Assembly: GCF_947507565.1 (NCBI RefSeq)
Contig: NC_089175.1
Location: forward strand, 1,973,733-2,037,732
Reading direction: 5' to 3'
DNA from: Oscarella lobularis
Taxonomy: Eukaryota; Porifera; Homoscleromorpha; Homosclerophorida; Oscarellidae
Length of the DNA: 64,000 bases
Shown: one piece after another, positions 44,177 through 54,706 of the stretch
How the letters are laid out: each line of letters starts with the position of its first letter
Position numbering within the stretch: the first letter of the stretch is position 1
Position numbers and translations under genes: made by a program
Notes under the pieces: model-generated
The model's input: only the letters and a program-made list of their open reading frames with translations
The model's database searches: none
Told to the model about the DNA's origin: nothing

Positions 44177-45953
44177 ATGCTTCGAAAAATGCTCGCCTCG
44201 CTTCGTCTTCTTCTTCTTTTCCTTCTTCTCAAAGCGTCTTTCGTGGCCACTACGGCGGACTGCGATACCGTCGCCGCCAACTGCATCCAAAATCCGTCGT
44301 GCAACGCGACGTTCACGGCGTATTTGACCGCGTGCGATCGAGTCCTGAACACGGGTCTTCCAGCCGACTGCACGGCCGATTGCCGAACGAAACTCAACGC
44401 CTCCAACGAAATGGAGCCCGCCTTCGTAACGTGCAACGTCACGACACCTCAGAGCCAGAAATTCCAGGCGAACATCTTAAAAGGCTGTTTCGGCATCGGT
44501 GAGTGTCGGGGACCAACGAGGGCATATGCTGATTTATCCTAATTGCGTCATCAGTCACTCGTGCTTTCTTCCAGCCCCGCCTACTAGTAAAGCTCCCACA
44601 GGATTCCTGTGCAGTGCTATCGGAACAAGTTGTTCCATCGACCCCAACTGTGGTCCCGTGGTAGGCAAGTACTTGGCTGATTGCGGTGGCGTGTTCACGG
44701 GACAACCGTGCACGTCGGCTTGCTCGTCCAGCACGGCAGCACTGTTCGAAATCTGGCCGGCGTTTGGCGAGTGTAGTTGCGGTACAGATCAGACCTGCAT
44801 TACGGCGGAACCTCATGTCCGCAATTGTTTGGGTAGCCAAAAAAAGCGTGACTAAGTTGTTGAAACTTTTTTTGCTTGTAGGTAATACTACCGCTGCTCC
44901 GAGTCCTAACTTTTGCAGCGTTTTGGGCCTAAAATGCGGTTACGATGACGAATGTAGGCCGATATTGGAAAACTATTTGAACAGTTGCGCTTTTCTGTTC
45001 ACGGGATCTCCACACGGCTGCACGGCTCAGTGTCATTCGACCGTTACGGCGTTCCAGGAGTATCGTCCAGATAGTCGCAATTGCGTTTGCGGAGCCGATT
45101 CGAGCTGCACAGTAAATGAACCTCGCGTTCAGTTGTGCATCGACGACGGACCCGGTAAAGAACCCGGCGTTCGTTTTTAAATCGTGCTTTGTCCTAATTA
45201 TAATTACCCTTTTTTATTTTTCTCAGTTGCTCCTCAGGCCTGCAGCGCTGTCGTCGAGAACGGCTGCGGCAGCAACTCGACTTGCAAATCGATCGTGGAG
45301 ACGTACATCGACTCGTGCGCCAAAGTCTTCGAGTCCGATGACGAGGACTGCACGGCTGAATGCAAAGGCAATCTCGAGCGCGCTGTTGCCGCCTTGCCTT
45401 CTCTTGGGACTTGCGTCTGCAGCGGAAACCGGACGTGCACTCGCGCGCAGATCAACATTCAGAAAGCGTGCTACGGCGAGTGATAGCGTCGTCTTTTGGG
45501 AAATACAAATAATTGATTTTTTTTTGTCTTGAAGACTTGATTCCGGCGTCGGGGCTATCTTGCTCGTTTGTCGGAGACGTGTGCAGTCGGGATTCGGCGT
45601 GCAATTCGAAGCTTACGAAATATCTGGCGTCGTGCGCGTCCGTCTTGAAGTCGGGCGAGGCGAGCGACTGCTCGCAGGCCTGCCGCGACGATCTCAATAA
45701 TCTCGTCTTGGCCTCGCCCGCCCACGACACGTGCTTCTGTTCGACGGACGACGACGACGACGACGACGACGACTGTACGACGACTCAGGCGAATATTCAA
45801 AAGGGCTGCTTTCCAGAAGGTATGACTCACTCGCTGCTCCCGCTTCTCCTTGTTGCTACGTAAATCTTTTTCGAAGCTTCGTCGAAAGCGGACAAAGTGG
45901 CGACGGCTGTTTCTACGCTGACTTTGGTCGTGTTAGCGTTCAACTTCATTTGA
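44177..45953 (+). CDS. GPI-anchored protein with five GDNF/GAS1-type cysteine domains, copy 1
   Basis: A signal peptide (LRLLLLFLLLKASFVATTA) is followed by five homologous cysteine-rich domains, each on its own exon: CDTVAANCIQNPSCNATFTA, CSAIGTSCSIDPNCGPVVGK, CSVLGLKCGYDDECRPILEN, CSAVVENGCGSNSTCKSIVE and CSFVGDVCSRDSACNSKLTK. Each shows the GDNF-receptor/GAS1 spacing (C, C, C, then a tyrosine-containing helix, paired CxxxC, and a terminal CxC plus C). Domain 5 has an aspartate run (45746-45772). The last exon encodes ASSKADKVATAVSTLTLVVL and ends in a hydrophobic tail, which fits GPI attachment. All introns are phase 1, so domains can be added or lost freely. It is a likely cell-surface receptor or co-receptor; the ligand is unknown. 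Confidence 0.82.
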
Positions 45954-46068
45954 TTCAATGGCAGGGTTTGCATGCGCGTTTATTTTGTGTGTGTGTGTTT
46001 GTCTGATGTGCTGTTTGTTGTCTCTCTTACCGCAGGTGCGTTTCTGATCTCTCTAAGTGTACAGCTGT

Positions 46069-46113
46069 AGACTCACGTCGTAAGACTTTGTCAAAGTCTT
46101 ACGACGTGAGTCT
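46069..46113. repeat. Perfect 22-base inverted repeat with 1-base loop
   Basis: Arm 1 (46069-46090) agactcacgtcgtaagactt plus tg is exactly complementary to arm 2 (46092-46113). Outside the arms taagtg and cactta also pair, with an unpaired bulge. It lies between the two GAS1-like genes, in the 3' region of copy 1. Confidence 0.95.
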
Positions 46114-46303
46114 GCACTTAAATTGAGGTGGTAACTACAGAAAATGGAGTCTAATGGCAGCTCTTTTTGTACACGATAGCGTTGAGGAGCGCACCCCTCT
46201 TTCGTTTGGGAGTCTACGGTATGTAATCGTCTGAAAGCACGTGCATTGCCGACGCCGTCCCGGATCTACTAGTGAGTACGGTTCAACCATATGGTTCAAC
46301 GTC

Positions 46304-48089
46304 ATGCTCGTCCTGACCGCCTCGCTTCTTCTTCTTCTCAAAGCGTCTTTCGTGGCCAGTGCTGATGACTGCGATACCGTCGCCGCCAACTGCATCCAAA
46401 ATCCGTCGTGCAACGCGACGTTCACGGCGTATTTGACCGCGTGCGATCGAGTCCTGAACTCGGGTCTTCCAGGCGACTGCACGGCCGATTGCCTAGCGAA
46501 ACTCAACGCCTCCAACGAAATGGAGCCCGCCTTCGTAACGTGCAACGTCACGTCACCTATAAGCCAGCAATACCGAGCCAACATCCTAAAGGGCTGTTTC
46601 GGTGAGGCCATTTCTAAGATTTTGCACTGAAATCCTGGGACCAACGCCCATATATCGATTTTACATAAATCCCCCTCGCGTGGGGGCTGCTTTGTCTTAG
46701 CGTCGTATCATTATCTGTTTAGCTACTCCAGCTCCGCCTACTGCTACCCCGTCGACGTCAGGATTCTTGTGCAGTACTATCGGAGGAAGTTGTTCCTTCG
46801 ATCTCAACTGCAGTCCCCGACTAAACAAGTACTTGTCTGATTGCAGTGGCGTGTTCACGGGACAACCTTGCACGTCGGCTTGCTCGTCCAGCACGGCAGC
46901 GTTGTTTGAAATCTGGCCGGCGTTTCGCGATTGCCGTTGCGGTTCGGATCAGACCTGCATTACGGCGGAACCTCATGTTCGCGCTTGTCTGGGTAGCTAA
47001 AAAAAGGTCAATCATTCGATTAGGTTGTTTCAGTTTTTTTTAGGTGATACTACTGCTGCGCCGAGTCCCAACTTTTGCAGCGTTTGGGGCTTGGAGTGCT
47101 TTTACGATGCCAAATGCAAGCCGCTATTGGATAACTATTCAAACAGTTGCGCTTCTTTATTCGCGGGATCAGGCTGCACGGCTCAGTGTCAATCGAGCAT
47201 TAAGGCGTACCAAGAGTATCTTCCAGATAGTCGCAATTGTGTTTGCGGAGCCGATTCGAGCTGCACAGCAAATGAAGGCCGCGTTCGATCGTGCGTCGAC
47301 AGCGGACCCGGTGAGGAATCGTTGTTTTCCTTTGTAGTCTTCATGCCTTCGCTTACCGCCTCTATTTTTATAGGTGTTCCTCAACTCTGCAGCGCTCTCG
47401 TCGAGGACGGCTGCGGCAGCGACTCGACTTGCAAATCGATCGTGGAGACGTACCTCGACTCGTGCGCCAAAGTCTTCGAATCCAATGTCGTTGACTGCGC
47501 GGCCGAATGCAAAGGCAATCTCGAGCGCGCTGTTGCCGCCTTGCCTCCCCTTGAGACCTGCATCTGCGGCGGGAACCGGACGTGCAGTAAAGCGCAGGTC
47601 AACATTCAAATAGCGTGCTACGGCGAGTGATAGCGACGTCTTTTTGAGAAATATACGTAATCGATTTCTTTGTCTCTCGAAGATTTGACCCAGGCGACGC
47701 CGCAGTCTTGCTCGGCTCTCGAAGAAGCGTGCAGTAAGGATTCGGCGTGCAATTCGTTGCTTACGAAATATCTGACGTCGTGCGGGTCCGTCTTGAGTTC
47801 GGGCGAGGCGAGCGACTGCTCGCAGGCCTGCCGCGACGATCTGAAGAATCTCGTCTTGTCCTCGCCCGACTTCGAAATGTGCGTCTGTCCGATGGACGAC
47901 GCCGACTGTACGACGAAACAGACGAAAATTCAAATGGGCTGCTTTCCAGAAGGTACGACTTGCTGCTTTACGCGTACGGTCCCTCACGGTGAAATTGTTA
48001 TCTTTTTCGAAGCTTCTTCGAAAGCGGACAAAGTGGCGACGGCTGTTTCTACGCTGGCTTTGGTTGTGTTAGCGTTCATCTTTATTTGA
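46304..48089 (+). CDS. GPI-anchored protein with five GDNF/GAS1-type cysteine domains, copy 2
   Basis: Same exon plan as the gene at 44177 with about 2.1-kb offset. The ATG at 46304 gives the signal peptide MLVLTASLLLLLKASFVAS. Domains: CDTVAANCIQNPSCNATFTA (nearly identical to copy 1), CSTIGGSCSFDLNCSPRLNK, CSVWGLECFYDAKCKPLLDN, CSALVEDGCGSDSTCKSIVE and CSALEEACSKDSACNSLLTK. The GPI-type tail is ADKVATAVSTLALVVLAFIFI-like. The aspartate run of copy 1 is missing. The last two domains and the tail are duplicated again at 52489-53299. It probably acts at the cell surface like copy 1. Confidence 0.82.
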
Positions 48090-48508
48090 TTCATTGGAAG
48101 TTGTTGCATGTGCGTTTATCGTGCGTTTGTCTAACTCTTCTATGGTGCTGTCGTCTCTCTTCTTACCGCAGATGTGTTTCTGATCTCTCTAAGTGCAGAC
48201 TCGGTTCTCAGCGCACTAAAAGTCAGACTCGATTACAGTACTGCACGCACAGCTTCTAACCTATTCAGTTATTTTTGTCTCCCTCAAGTAAAAGTTCCAA
48301 CCGCTAGTTTATCTTTTCCCTCTTCATGCGTACGGAGCTGAGAGCTGTGCAAAACAAGGAAATGATTGTGATGCACAATGACGTCATGGACCAGATGCCG
48401 AACGGAAGCCATTGATAACAGTAGAACAATAGAAGGGACTTTAAATTTTTAGCTAAGGATCCTACTGACGTGCATACCACGGTAAAATTTGCATTTTAGT
48501 GACGTCAG

Positions 48509-48601
48509 CTTCCCTGAGGACCACGCAGTTCACTAGGATCTTCCCTGACGACCACGCAGTTCACTAGGATCTTCCCTGACGACCACGCAGTTCACCAGGA
48601 T
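48509..48601. repeat. 31-base tandem repeat, three copies
   Basis: Unit cttccctgacgaccacgcag then ttcactaggat, repeated three times at 48509, 48540 and 48571 with one or two changes. It lies about 100-190 bases upstream of the secreted-protein ATG at 48698, inside the 48090-48697 intergenic stretch. The paralogous promoter at 53800 has a single degraded unit. Confidence 0.9.
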
Positions 48602-48697
48602 TCTACCAAGCACGACCTAATCACTTTAGCCTTTCGGAAGGCTATAAATTTGCGCTGCACGCTGGCATATTCACATATCACATAAGTCCGAGTCAGA

Positions 48698-49180
48698 ATG
48701 TTCAAGTTTTTGGTTTTTCTTTCGTTCCTGTCCTTTTGCGCTACTTCGCCGCTCCCAATTTTCCACTCTGATTTGCTAGTGGCAAACGTGATCGACGCGG
48801 AGAAAGATTCTGTTTTCGCTGTCAGCTCTCTCTACGGCGTAATTCACAAAGGCAAAGTCTTCTACCAGCCCAGTCATTCGTTCAACGGAGGAGCCAACTT
48901 CGAACTGCCAGCAACCAGCTCTGGAAACACGGTTTTCTTACCGTTTGAGCAATCGTATCTCAAAGACCCGCACTGCGTCGTCGATTTCGAAGGAATTGTT
49001 GGCTTTCACACCATCAACCCGCAAACCGACGGTCTTTACATTTATCTATACGACGTGCGCGGAAATGCTCGCTCGTGGAAGTTTAGCGGAACTAAGCATT
49101 TGACCGCCATGTGCTGGGGTGCCATTACACCGACAGTCAAAGTCCCCCAGCCGACACCGACTGAAGTCGAATGGCGATGA
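48698..49180 (+). CDS. Small secreted protein of unknown family, copy 1
   Basis: A 160-residue open frame with a clear signal peptide (MFKFLVFLSFLSFCATS). The mature part is beta-rich without obvious repeats and has two cysteines (DPHCVVDFEG and TAMCWGA) that could form one disulfide. It ends TPTEVEWR. A tataaat box (48643-48649) sits about 50 bases upstream. I do not recognise the family. A paralogue at 53922 differs at a modest number of residues, many near the C-terminus. It is located between the GAS1-like and CARD-ZU5 genes in the 5.2-kb unit. Confidence 0.75.
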   Translation: MFKFLVFLSFLSFCATSPLPIFHSDLLVANVIDAEKDSVFAVSSLYGVIHKGKVFYQPSHSFNGGANFELPATSSGNTVFLPFEQSYLKDPHCVVDFEGIVGFHTINPQTDGLYIYLYDVRGNARSWKFSGTKHLTAMCWGAITPTVKVPQPTPTEVEWR

Positions 49181-49485
49181 ATATGACTACCAGTAGGTTA
49201 TAGCTTCTAGCTAATCACTGAGTTGGAATTCTAACAGCAAATTTTTCTCTTTCTGCATGCATGCTGCCGCTGTCTTCAGTTTGTGATAGTAGTGAAGTTT
49301 CTTTGTCTCTGCAAAAATCTACCGATTTCATACTGTGTCAAGCGCGTTACCCACTAGATCAGACTAAAAGTAGATATACTCAGGCTCCAACGTAGATATA
49401 ACGTCATGTACGAGAATCCAACGTTTAATTTTACGTGGCCGAATGGTAAGAGTGGACGTGGGTGTTGCAATCATTGAAGTCCCGG

Positions 49486-52400
49486 ATGGATTTTCGATGG
49501 AAGTCAGTTCGCCCGCTTCTGTCGAAATTGGTCGATCTTTGGGTTCCCGATCTCGATGAGCTGTACGAATTTGGTCTTGTCAATAGGAAGGAGTACGAAT
49601 TGCTGCGCTATCTTCCTCGATCTCAACAATGCCATCATCTACTCCTCGTATCTCTGCCGCAGAAGGGGATGGGCGCGTTCGACACGTTTCTCGCGGTTTT
49701 AGAGAGGAATAACGAATCAAAGGTCATCGCGAAGATGCTTCGGCGAGAGAAGGCCAGTTGGGAAGGTTATCCGTACAGGAAGAAGCCTAAATACCGATCC
49801 GACGAGATTGACTGGGAGTCGTTTGTTCGACCGCTCTTACAGGAGTTGGCCGACGTTTGGACTCCCGATCTCGATGAGCTTTACGCTGTGCTCCGTGTTG
49901 ATAAGAACGACTTGCCTGACTCTCTTTCTCGATTCGAACTATGCAAAACGTTGCTCATCGACATTTTGCCGCAAAGAGGAAGCGGGGCTTACGGCACTTT
50001 TCTCGCGATGCTACCGAGAAGCGAAGAGATGAAGTTCATCGTCCATGTGCTCGAGGACTGGGAGGAGTCATTTTTGACCAAGGGATTTCTCTTTCCGCGG
50101 GTTGATCTTCAATGGATGCACGTCGTTCAAGTGCTCTTGCCAGATTTAGTGAAAATTTGGCGTCCTCATCTCCAGCGTCTTTACGACTCGCATATTCTGA
50201 GTAAAGAGGAATATGGCACGCTGCTCGGGCTTCCTTGTTTGGAACAGTGCAAAAAGCTGCTTATCCAAATTCTTCCGTTTAAGAAACCAGGATGCTACGA
50301 TGCATTTTTGAATGTGCTTCTGGAAACGGAAGGAGAAGATTCCGTTGTTGTCAACATGCTTAGGAAACGCGAGGAAGAACGAAGGTATAGAGCTAAAGTA
50401 GGGGAGAGAACGCGCGGTGGTAACGAGTTCTTGGTAGGATCAAATTTGACTCTAAACCGATGGACAGGCGTTGGTTTCTAATCCGCGAGCCGCTCTATTC
50501 GAAAGTGGTGAGCACTTGGAACTACCGTAGCTACGTTTTGAGTGCTCTTTGCGAAATTGGGCTAATCAGTTTCGAAGAGTATGAATCACTTTTGAGTGAT
50601 AGAGAGGAAGTGCAGAATGAGTATGACCAAGGGTCGATTTCTCCAGAAGATCTTGATAGCAGAATTCGTGAAGGCGAGTGCCGAAAGCTGCTCATTGATC
50701 TTCTACCGAAAAAAGGCTCTTCTTCTTTCAACGACTTTCTTAATGTACTGAAAGATGGCCAAACGGAACAATTAGATGTATGGCCCATATTGCACTTTGC
50801 TGCGTCCGGCATTGCTTATTATGTCCCGTCCTTGGAAGAAGCAGCGACGGCTACACAGACTGCTTTTGCAAAGGTCTAATACTGTCTTTTAATTTAATTA
50901 AACGCCGAAGTACGTACATCTATACTGTTTAGGATGCTGTGCTTCAAGGCGAAGAGTCTTCTACTACATTTTCTCTTCGATTCCACAACATGACACTGAG
51001 CTTCACAAGAACGACAACTGTGGAAGAAGAAATTGATGAATTGGGCGGCAAGCTTGAGTCTGAGTTTTTCTCATTGACTATTCCTCGTGGAGCAGTTATG
51101 GGAAACCCTGTCAGAATAGGATTCACCATTTATGAATATCAGCCGGAGGCGGCAGAAGGAGTTGAAGATGATTGTTATATAACAGATATTCTTGTGCTAC
51201 ATCCACGTGGCACATGCTTTGCAAAGAACGTCACAGTCTCTTTCAACCTAACGACTGTAATATTTTCTGAAAAAAAAATCCCCACCCTTCTATATGATGA
51301 GGAAGAAACAGGCTTGTTTTTGCCCTCTCCTGTGGAACCAGCCGAGTCCACGGTGTTTGATAACATGACGGCTATACTTAATCCATCCCGTCTTGATATT
51401 AATACGAAGCACTTCTGCAAATTCTTTGCGTGCTTTCGTCGCTGCATTGGACACTGCTATCGTACCTTGGCGTTTGGTAGGTGGACAAAGGGAGAATCTT
51501 TGCATTTGCAAACGGCGACAATCGATCTTCATTTCACGTCTACCAGACGGAAGTATGTTGACTACGTGGAAAAATGCAACAGAGGAATGCCTGTACTTCT
51601 GAAGGATAATGCGACAATCTACTTTTCAAAGAAAGAATGCTCAGGCAGATTCAATATTGAAGTCAATAAGATTAGCTACGGCTGGGAACTTCAATCTTCC
51701 TCTCCAATGTCTATTGAGAAGGAAGAACTAACTCGAGCAAAGAAGCACTTGTCCAAGTTCTGTACTCGCTTTTTTAAGTTGAAAAAAATCGAGAAGGACG
51801 CAGAAAAGCCTTGGCTAGAAATTCGTCTAACAGATGAAGAGAAAACAGACTGTATACTCCTATTAGACGAATATGCTTCACTCCATGTAAGACTAAATAG
51901 GAGCTCTTGAGTGGTGAACTAAAGTCATGTTCTTGCTTACCTAGACTCCTCCATCTTCCGTGTCTTCAAGTGAAAGAAGTGAGTAGATTATTAATAGTTT
52001 TTGGTATTTACTCGATGTTGATTGTTATAGGACGATCTTCGATGGAACCTTCTAAACAAGGTAGGCATTTCCTAAGACCGATGCTAATTTCACTAATATG
52101 CTAACAGATGCTGAACTAAACCGATTCCCCACTAAAAAAGAGCTCCTTGACGTTTCACAGGAAATCCTTGATCGATGGAAGTTTGTGGCTAGGTACCTTG
52201 ACGTCGAAGAAAAGAACGTCATTGCCGCTTCAGCAGACGCAAAGGGAGACGTCAGAGAACAAGCGTATCAAATGCTTTCTATTTGGAAGGAGTGCAAAGG
52301 CGATGCTGCAACAGTCAAAGAGCTGTGCAAAGCTCTAGAATCGGTGAGTCTAAAAGCAACAGCGAATAAGGTGTTTAAGTACTCGTCTTTCTTTGAATGA
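49486..52400 (+). CDS. CARD x4 - ZU5 - UPA - Death domain protein, copy 1
   Basis: Exons 49486-50384, 50438-50873, 50933-51886, 51945-51978, 52031-52060 and 52108-52400 keep phase and give 881 residues. CARDs 1-3 (residues 1-295) share the pattern VRPLL...LYE...LP...CHHLLLVSLPQKG and AFDTFLAVL. CARD 4 (about 310-420) has an inserted acidic loop. ZU5 (about 475-610) shows GGKLESEFFSLTIPRGAVMG and VLHPRGTCFAKNVTVSF. UPA (615-763) ends LLLDEYASLH, then a Ser-rich linker and a Death domain (790-862; ELLDVSQEILDRWKFVARYL). KHFC at residues 604-607 sits where FIIND proteins have His-Phe-Ser. This is an intracellular death-fold scaffold. A GT donor at 52344 could instead splice onward to 52481. Confidence 0.85.
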
Positions 52401-52488
52401 AACGCTGTATTTTGAATCGGTTTTTTCTAGATTTTTAATTTTTTAATAATTGTTTTTCTGTACGTCATTTATTGAAGTCCCGGATGGA

Positions 52489-53299
52489 TCGTGCGTCGAC
52501 AGCGGACCCGGTGAGGAATCCAGCGTTTTGTTGTTTTCCTTTGTAGTCTTCATGCCTTCGCTTACCGCCTCTATTTTTATAGGTGTTCCTCAACTCTGCA
52601 GCGCTCTCGTCGAGGACGGCTGCGGCAGCGACTCGACTTGCAAATCGATCGTGGAGACGTACCTCGACTCGTGCGCCAAAGTCTTCGAATCCGATGTCGT
52701 GGACTGCACGGCCGAATGCAAAGGCAATCTCGAGCGCGCTGTTGCCGCCTTGCCTCCCCTTGAGACCTGCATCTGCGGCGGAAACCGGACCTGCAGTAAA
52801 GCGCAGGTCAACATTCGAATAGCGTGCTACGGCGAGTGATAGCGACGTCTTTTGAGAAATATACGTAATCGATTTCTTTGTCTCTCGAAGATTTGACCCA
52901 GGCGACGCCGCAGTCTTGCTCGGCTCTCGAAGAAGCGTGCAGTAAGGATTCGGCGTGCAATTCGTTGCTTACGAAATATCTGACGTCGTGCGGGTCCGTC
53001 TTGAGTTCGGGCGAGGCGAGCGACTGCTCGCAGGCCTGCCGCGACGATCTGAAGAATCTCGTCTTGTCCTCGCCCGACTTCGAAATGTGCATCTGTCCGA
53101 TGGACGACGCCGACTGTACGACGAAACAGACGAAAATTCAAATGGGCTGCTTTCCAGAAGGTACGACTTGCTGCTTTACGCGTACGCGGTCCCTCACGGT
53201 GAAATTGTTATCTTTTTCGAAGCTTCTTCGAAAGCGGACAAAGTGGCGACGGCTGTTTCTACGCTGGCTTTGGTTGTGTTAGCGTTCAACTTTATTTGA
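52489..53299 (+). pseudogene. 5'-truncated GAS1-like gene (domains 4, 5 and GPI tail)
   Basis: Near-identical to 47291-48089: exon end gtgcgtcgacagcggacccg, then domains CSALVEDGCGSDSTCKSIVE and CSALEEACSKDSACNSLLTK, and the hydrophobic tail ending in a TGA at 53297. It has no signal peptide, first three domains or promoter of its own. If the upstream CARD gene splices into it, the GAS1 frame is missed by one base. It is a by-product of the 5.2-kb duplication. Confidence 0.85.
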
Positions 53300-53921
53300 T
53301 TCATTGGAAGTTGTTGCATGTGCGTTTATTGTGCATTTGTCTAACTCTTCTATGGTGCTGTCGTCTCTCTTCTTACCGCAGATGTGTTTCTGATCTCTCT
53401 AAGTGCAGACTCGGTTCTCAGCGCACTAAAAGTCAGAGTCGAATACAGTACTGCACGCACAGCTTCTAACCTATTCAGTTATTTTTGTCTCCCTCAAGTA
53501 AAAGTTCTAACCGCTAGTTTATGCTTTCCCTCTTCATGCGTACGGAGCTGAGAGCCGTGCAAAACAAGGAAAAGGATTGTGATGCACGATGACGTCATGG
53601 ACCAGATCACGCAAACCGAACGGAAGCCATTGAGAACAGTAGAACAATTGAACCACGGATTGAACTTTAGCTAAGGATCCTACGAACGGAAGCCATTGAT
53701 AACAGTAGAACAATAGTAGGAACTTTACATTTTTAGCTAAGGATCCTACTGACGTGCATACCACGGAAACGTTTAGTAAAATTTGCATTTTTTAGTGACG
53801 TCAGCTTCCCTGACCACCCACGCAGTCACGCAAGCACGACCTAATCACTTTAGCCTTTCGGAAGGCTATAAATTTGCGCTGCACGCTGGCATATTCACAT
53901 ATCACCTAAGTCCGAGTCAGA
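53300..53921. other. Intergenic with a 66-base direct duplication
   Basis: Two imperfect copies of a unit starting gaacggaagccattg and ending gctaaggatcctac lie at 53618-53683 and 53684-53749. Unit 1 at 48400-48470 has one copy. A tataaat box is at 53867-53873. Otherwise this is the promoter region of the small secreted gene at 53922. Confidence 0.7.
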
Positions 53922-54404
53922 ATGTTCAAGTTTTTGGTTTTTCTTTCGTTCCTGTCCTTTTGCGCTACTTCGCCGCTCCCAATTTTCCACTCTGATTTGC
54001 TAGTGGCAAACGTGATCGACGCGGAGAAAGACGCTGTTTTCGGCGTCAGCTCTCTCTACGGCGCAATCCACGAAGGCAAAGTCTTCTACGAGCCCAGACA
54101 TTCGTTCAACGGAGGAGCCAACTTCAAACTGCCAGCAACCAGCTCCGGAAACACGGTTTTCTTACCGTTTGAGCAATCGTATCTCAAAGACCCGCACTGC
54201 GTCGTCGATTTCGAAGGAATTGTTGGCTTTCACACCATCAACCCGCAAACCGACGGTCTTTACATTTCTCTATACGACGTGAGCGGAAATGCTCGCTCGT
54301 GGACGTTTTACGGATATAAGTATTTGACCGCCATGTGCTGGGGTGCCCTTACACCGACAGTCAAAGCCACCGACCAGGCGCCGACTGAAGTCTACTACAA
54401 GTAG
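53922..54404 (+). CDS. Small secreted protein of unknown family, copy 2
   Basis: 160 residues, same signal peptide as the copy at 48698 and the same two cysteines in the mature part. Differences include AVSSLYG to GVSSLYG, KGKVFYQPSH to EGKVFYEPRH and a changed C-terminus (TEVYYK). The frame is intact and substitutions are mostly conservative, so both copies are probably functional. Family unknown. Confidence 0.75.
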   Translation: MFKFLVFLSFLSFCATSPLPIFHSDLLVANVIDAEKDAVFGVSSLYGAIHEGKVFYEPRHSFNGGANFKLPATSSGNTVFLPFEQSYLKDPHCVVDFEGIVGFHTINPQTDGLYISLYDVSGNARSWTFYGYKYLTAMCWGALTPTVKATDQAPTEVYYK

Positions 54405-54706
54405 GTTATAGCTTCTATAGCTATAATCACTGAGTCGGAATTCTAACAGCAAATTTTTCTCTTTCTGCATGCATGCTGCCGCTGTCTTCAGTTTGTGATA
54501 CTGTAGTAGTAAAGTTTCTTTGTCTCTGCAAAATCTACCGATTCCATACTGTGTCAACCGCGTTACCACTAGATCGGACTAAAAGTAGATATACTCAGGC
54601 TCTAACGTAGAATCCAACGTTTTTTACGTGGCCGATATAAGATTGAAAGTGAACGTGGGTGTAGCTGCAGTCTTTCTTGTGTTGAAAGCATTTCTTGAAG
54701 TCCCGG

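Larger units (their letters stand above)
47288..52487. repeat. First copy of a 5.2-kb tandem duplication
   Basis: Offsets between paired points are 5198-5224 bases (47291/52489, 48698/53922, 51910/57126, 52400/57616). The unit runs from the third-domain exon of the GAS1-like gene to the CARD exon downstream of the Death domain. Confidence 0.88.

Noticed and set aside
45555-48000. Minus-strand open frames over the GAS1-like genes
   Set aside because: Shadow frames created by biased codons in Cys-rich exons; the plus strand carries the conserved domains.
50385-50437. Apparent frame break between CARD 3 and CARD 4
   Set aside because: Explained by a 53-base intron with donor gtatag and acceptor ttggtag, conserved in all three sensor copies.
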